Assembly: GCF_954871325.1 (NCBI RefSeq)
Contig: NC_088775.1
Location: forward strand, 53,545,561-53,609,560
DNA length: 64,000 nt
Reading direction: 5' to 3'
DNA from: Gordionus sp. m RMFG-2023
Lineage: Eukaryota > Nematomorpha > Gordioida > Chordodea > Parachordodidae
In this document: positions 59,701 through 64,000 of the stretch, in pieces
Layout: each line of letters begins with the position of its first letter
Numbering within the stretch: position 1 is the first letter of the stretch
Notes under the pieces: generated by a model
The model's database searches: none
What the model was told of the DNA's origin: nothing
What the model saw: only the letters and a program-made list of their open reading frames with translations
Translations under genes and position numbers: made by a program

Positions 59701-60250
59701 ATAATGTAAATTGAAATATTATTATAAGAAATTTTTTTTTTAACTTTCGGGTTTGTTTATTATCATGATCCAAATTTTAGAAATGATGATTGGTTATTCT
59801 ATATTAGATTTAGACTAATGTTTAACTAATTTTAAAATAAAAATATTGACGTGAAAATCTTATTAAATTTCATCTTTCTTTTTTTATGATTATGATAATT
59901 AATACACATAATCAAATCAATGATAAAACCAGGGTGAAAAAATCGTTATCGGGAACAAAATAAGCCAAAAAACAAACGTTGTTTTTTCGTTTTTTTTTAT
60001 TTAAAAATAAAATTTATTGCTAATTAATATTTTATTTCAAATTTTTTATTTTCACAGTCATTTATATAAAATTTTAAAATATAATAAATCTAACAATATA
60101 CAAATAAAAGACAATAATGCATAGCATTCTTGAACATTGTTTCATTTAAATATAAATTGGTTATATTAAATTTGATAAACAAGATGGTAGGGAGTCTGTG
60201 CATGCTCACTCGTGATGTTTAGAAGTAAAATTCTATTTTCTGCTCTAACA
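56760..60250. other. Long AT-rich stretch without recognised gene
   Basis: Several short ORFs exist on both strands, the longest 110 codons at 57611-57943, but all are rich in Ile/Phe/Lys/Asn with no motif, codon signal or splice context. No transposon ends were recognised. It may contain introns or unique intergenic DNA. Confidence 0.4.
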
Positions 60251-60257
60251 TTCATTC

Positions 60258-60461
60258 TTAGACTATATTATGATCCTTTAGTCTACAGTTACTTGAAGAA
60301 AAAATGCGTTTTGAGCAAATACATTCACAAATTATTTCCCTTTTTTCTCCAGCAATAAAAAGTTGTGGTATTAACCAAGATTTGTATTGTGTAGATTTGT
60401 GCGCCAAAACCTCAATTCTCAATTGACGGAGGCGGTTATTAAATCTTTTTATCTCGTTCAT
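60258..60461 (-). CDS. Possible small host exon next to a GC-rich patch
   Basis: A 67-codon frame begins MNEIKRFNNRLRQLRIEV and continues with TQYKSWLIPQLFIAGEKRE and two Cys (ECICSKR). It starts about 20 bases downstream, on the minus strand, of GACGCGCCAAGGCCGCCGCC (about 60483-60502), a striking GC-rich patch in very AT-rich DNA, as might occur at a promoter. The codons are less Ile/Phe-biased than neighbouring chance ORFs. No homology is recognised and splice sites are unclear. Confidence 0.25.
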   Translation of the reverse strand: MNEIKRFNNRLRQLRIEVLAHKSTQYKSWLIPQLFIAGEKREIICECICSKRIFSSSNCRLKDHNIV

Positions 60462-60859
60462 CCGATCACCATCTCCTAATAAATAGGCGGCGGCCTTGGC
60501 GCGTCATTTATTTAGAATATTTTTAATTCATTTTATTTATAATTTAATGAATTACATTTTTTTATAGTAGTTAGGCGCTCTTAGTTCCAAAATTATTAAT
60601 ATAATTAGTTTAGATCTTAAATTATTTTCTGTCTCACTCCTATTTAAATTTATGCCTTATCTCAGAAATAGATTAAGGAATTTCATTTTTATTTAGATCA
60701 AAGTGACATAAACAACACATATTAGTAATATTCTATAAATTTTTGTTAAAACAAATTAAATATAAATTTGGAATCCTGACAAAATATAAAGTAAAAAATA
60801 TCATAAATTAGAAATTATATTTAGTAAAATTATATTTGTCAAGAATAAATAGTATTTTA

Positions 60860-62510
60860 TGAAGAGTTAAGTTGGGCATACTGGTTGTAGGGATACAAAG
60901 AACCCTCCAAGCTAAATTAGCAAGCCTATGAAGATCTGGTCGAATTTTATTCCAAAGAGTTTACCCATCCTCTTCTGGTATACTATTTTGGCTGAGTAAA
61001 ATATGGCATTCTTGCTCTAGATTGCTAATGTTACTAATAATCGTTGTTTGGAAAGGACTGTTTAAAGGCTATTTTAGTTGTATATGAACTGATATTCTCG
61101 TATCTTCAACTTGAATCTCACTTATCATATTCTAAAAGTTGTTCTAAATGTCTGATAAAAATTGCAATGATGTAGAATTCGAATTTAAATATTCTGAAAC
61201 AATTTAAATATTTTGAAATCTCGGATCAAGCAATGTCTCTAATAACTGTAGTATTATGCAAATGATTGTTATTGTGTAAATGATTATTTTTAATATTTAA
61301 GCAAAAAAGAAAATATATTTGATAAGAGATAAGTTCAAGCATAGATGATTATTCAAAATTAAAAAGTGTATTATATTTTAGGAATTGTTATATGAACAAG
61401 TATAGAAATTATATTTTGTAATATTATTATTCAAATTGAAAAGATTATATTTTATGCATAGATATATAAAGTAGAAAAAAATCAGAAAACAAAAATTATG
61501 TTTTTTCTTATATACAAAATCTAATTTTATAAATTTAGTAATCGATTGTATTTTACATTAATTAGATTCATTATATATTATCTTTAAATAAATCAATTAT
61601 TCTCAACCTCGTAGTCCTTCTCTAACACACACGACTCTTAAAAATAACTAATGTTTAAAATAATATTTATAAATAAAATATGATATAAAATAAATTACTA
61701 TAAGTTCGGTAATTGGAAACCTATAGTAAAGCGTTATTTGCATATTTTCTTTTAAACAAAAGATATCTGAGCAATCAGATTTATTGATTTGTATAAGTGT
61801 TTATATTTCATTGCGAAAGAATAATCCTATATATATTATTAATCTTTTTTGGAGGAAAGAAATTCCACCGACTCTCCGAATGGATTTAATAATGTGTAAA
61901 GTTCGTAACCTAGATTTCATTCGATATTGAAAAGGTTTGAAGATTGTTTTCCAATTTATTTAGCACTTTATTTATAGGAATCTTGTTTGGACTATGGATA
62001 TTTTCTAGCATAATTAATATGTTGTGTCAGCGGGTAGGACAAGCTAATTTTAAGATTTTCGTACTAATTAGATTTGTTGATACATATCAGCATCGTCAGA
62101 GATATCAAAATGTTCATCAAGATATGGATCAGTATTATCAATATCCAAAATATGGCCGGCCTCATAAATTGATTTCAGGGATTCGATGCTCCAATTCCAC
62201 ATTCCAAATCGCTACTCCATATCTGAGGGTTGAATGACTTCTCTAATTTTTTAACCAGAATATTAATTCCTGCAACTTTTTTATGCCATCAACTGTAACT
62301 AAATTATGAAGACCATTCCCTAGGCATAAATGATGCTCATAATCCCCCAATTTAACGCTTCTTTTGACATTTACCACAATATCAGTTAACATCCGTATTA
62401 TTTTATTTCTATAAGTGGAATTCCTCTTCTACACTATCGATATCAGATAATATGGTTTCACCAGTATGCTTTTCCGTCACGTTTCTAGTTCCCAGGGCAA
62501 AATATTTTAA
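60860..62510 (-). pseudogene. Decayed hAT transposase
   Basis: In order down the minus strand: NENFYLKYFALGTRNV near 62510, a middle block containing CLGNGLHNLVTVDG and INILVKKLEKSFNPQIW at about 62330-62210, then LLETLLDPRFQNI at about 61250-61200 and LWNKIRPDLHRLANLAW followed by IPTTSMPN at about 60950-60870. These correspond to the CxxHxLxLVVxDG, LATLLDPRFK and W…P.LS.LA…IPATS blocks of hAT transposases. They lie in several frames with stops, and no terminal repeats were found. Confidence 0.65.
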
Positions 62511-62519
62511 ATAAAAATT

Positions 62520-63395
62520 TTCATTTATGAAGGCTAAACATTATATAATTCTAAAAATTCTACACGCCACGCCTCCGCTAAAAAAATTTCTTACGAATCT
62601 GGTTGCGCCGATCATCTCATTTGGCCTCTTTTCCGGGTGAAAAAAAAATCGCCGTTATAATGAACATTCTCATCCAACACCTACCTAAATATTTTATAAT
62701 ATAATTTCATGTTTTTAAAAATAAAATTTAAAAAAGTATTTAAATAAATTTTCTTTTGTTCCCTCGATGTTGGTAGTAATATTTTTTTTCTTGTTTTTCC
62801 CCCAATTTTTTTTACGTTTTCTCTTTATTTTTTAAAATATTTTCGGGTGTTTTTTTCTTTTTTTGTAAAAAATGTTTTTTTTTTCATACCTAGATTAAAG
62901 CTATCAACTAAAAATATTGTTATTTACAAATTCGTTCCTCAAATTCAATATTATGGACGTCTCATTAATAAATCATTTCCTCCTTCTTTGTTATCGGTTA
63001 CTCCTAATAACGAACATTTTCAAACATGTTTGATATTTTATTTTATATTGATTTTAATTAAAAATAATTTAATTTTTATAATTCAAATATATTATCAAGG
63101 TATATATGATATGAATGTATTTGTAATAAAATAATATATATAATAATTATAATTATATAATAAAACACTATATATAAATATTTTAAAAAAGACAGATATT
63201 AAATTATATATTAAATATGATATATTGTAAATAAGGCTTCTTATTTTTACGAGAAAATTTAATTAAATAAAAATTGTTATTTATCATTCTTTTTAAAAAT
63301 AAAAATAAAATAATACCCATTTTAGACCTTAGAACAATTTTAAAAAGTAATCAAGCCTAAAAAATAAAATTTGTTAATTAAAAAAAAAATTCATA
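62520..63395. other. AT-rich stretch without recognised gene
   Basis: No supported gene. Around 62560-62625 a short, more GC-balanced piece (ACACGCCACGCCTCCGC, GGTTGCGCCGATCATC) could be the end of the hAT remnant or another element. Confidence 0.35.
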
Positions 63396-63728
63396 ATGAT
63401 AAAGAAAATATTTGGAAACGCATCGATAAGTGGAGGTTTTATAGAATCATCAAACACTTTGATGATAACGAAAGAAAATTCTGAATTTTTTGTAACTTTC
63501 AAATTTTTCAAGTTATCCACAAATATTTTCCTCATGGCTTTGTTGACCATTAGTATGGGCCATATAAATTGTTTCTCTATTGGCAAGTACGCTAATCAAG
63601 TGATTGAAAAATATCCTGTCGAACCTTACTATTCCTCATCCTCACCCTCACATAGGTATTATTTATCATTTAAAATAATAATTGAAAATTTTTCATTGGA
63701 TTTGCCCGCTCATCCCTACCCATCATAA
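63396..63728 (+). CDS. Candidate exon encoding a secreted or membrane protein N-terminus
   Basis: A 110-codon frame contains a hydrophobic stretch, IFLMALLTISMGHINC, followed by SIGKYANQVIEKYPVEPYY and a Ser/Pro run. A signal peptide starting at the ATG upstream of ALLTISMG is possible. A reasonable splice donor, CATAG|GTATTA, lies at about 63655, after which the frame becomes low-complexity, so the real exon may end there. The opposite strand has a competing ORF of 70 codons, and no family is recognised. Confidence 0.3.
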   Translation: MIKKIFGNASISGGFIESSNTLMITKENSEFFVTFKFFKLSTNIFLMALLTISMGHINCFSIGKYANQVIEKYPVEPYYSSSSPSHRYYLSFKIIIENFSLDLPAHPYPS

Positions 63729-64000
63729 TTATAAGATATTTTAATAGATTTATTAAAAAATTTCGAACTTTCTTATTCTTATGAAAAACTTGTTAAACCA
63801 TTAATATTATATCTGATCATAGGTATTCAATCTATTAAAGTAACCATAAAAAATTTTTACTGACCCCCCCCCCCCCCCAGCCCCACAAACAAATGAAATA
63901 AGAAGTTGACTATGTCCAAAAATACTTACTACAAGTTCTAAAAAAAATTATGAATCTATGATGATTTTATTATAAATAAAATATATTTTAGAGAGACTAG

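Overview
This is a very AT-rich stretch of an animal nuclear genome. The evidence is spliced genes with GT..AG introns, RTE-type LINEs, tRNA-derived SINE heads, Ty3/gypsy-type LTR elements, a Helitron and many hAT transposons. The species cannot be told from the sequence. No bacterial operons, rRNA, CRISPR array or intact tRNA was seen. Most of the window is a graveyard of nested DNA transposons, with a few host exons in the gaps.

Layout. 1-0.65 kb: first exon of an unrecognised host gene on the minus strand. 1.9-6.9 kb: short non-autonomous hAT elements, three with 8-bp target duplications (one with a mismatch), one nested inside a larger broken one. 7.3-11.4 kb: a DNA transposon with ~600-bp terminal inverted repeats and a decayed transposase, followed directly by a 1.86-kb hAT with its duplication. 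11.6 kb: a Helitron 3' end. 12.5-14.07 kb: hAT copy A. 14.4-15.9 kb: five consistently phased exons and the stop of a host gene of unknown family. 16-19.9 kb: three or four hAT remnants. 20-22.4 kb: a large palindrome carrying a G-rich ~120-bp minisatellite. 22.9-29.7 kb: a second giant palindrome centred on a hAT, with a later hAT in one arm and a LINE/SINE-like insert in the other. 30.6-33.8 kb: a second spliced host gene. 34-38 kb: a SINE head, Helitron helicase fragment with 3' terminus, and a LINE on the minus strand. 40.1-45.1 kb: hAT copy B flanked by inverted repeats and carrying a young LTR retrotransposon. 45.4-50.9 kb: a segmental copy of the 25.7-29.2 kb hAT and flank, then an older gypsy fossil. 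51.4-55.4 kb: another gypsy fossil, a fragment with restriction-endonuclease-like motifs, a SINE and an RTE LINE. 55.5-56.75 kb: 21-bp minisatellite arrays. 56.8-64 kb: mostly featureless, with a decayed hAT and two weak host-exon candidates.

No set of genes here forms a recognisable pathway or new defence-like system. The unusual signal is structural. There are four large inverted-repeat structures in 64 kb. Two surround hAT elements whose flanks are inverted copies of each other instead of direct target duplications, and a duplicated block carries flank sequence beyond a transposon's target duplication. The best prospects for new biology are the two spliced genes of unknown family and the mechanism behind the hAT-centred palindromes. 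All calls rest on reading by eye. Boundaries are exact where a target duplication is given and approximate elsewhere.
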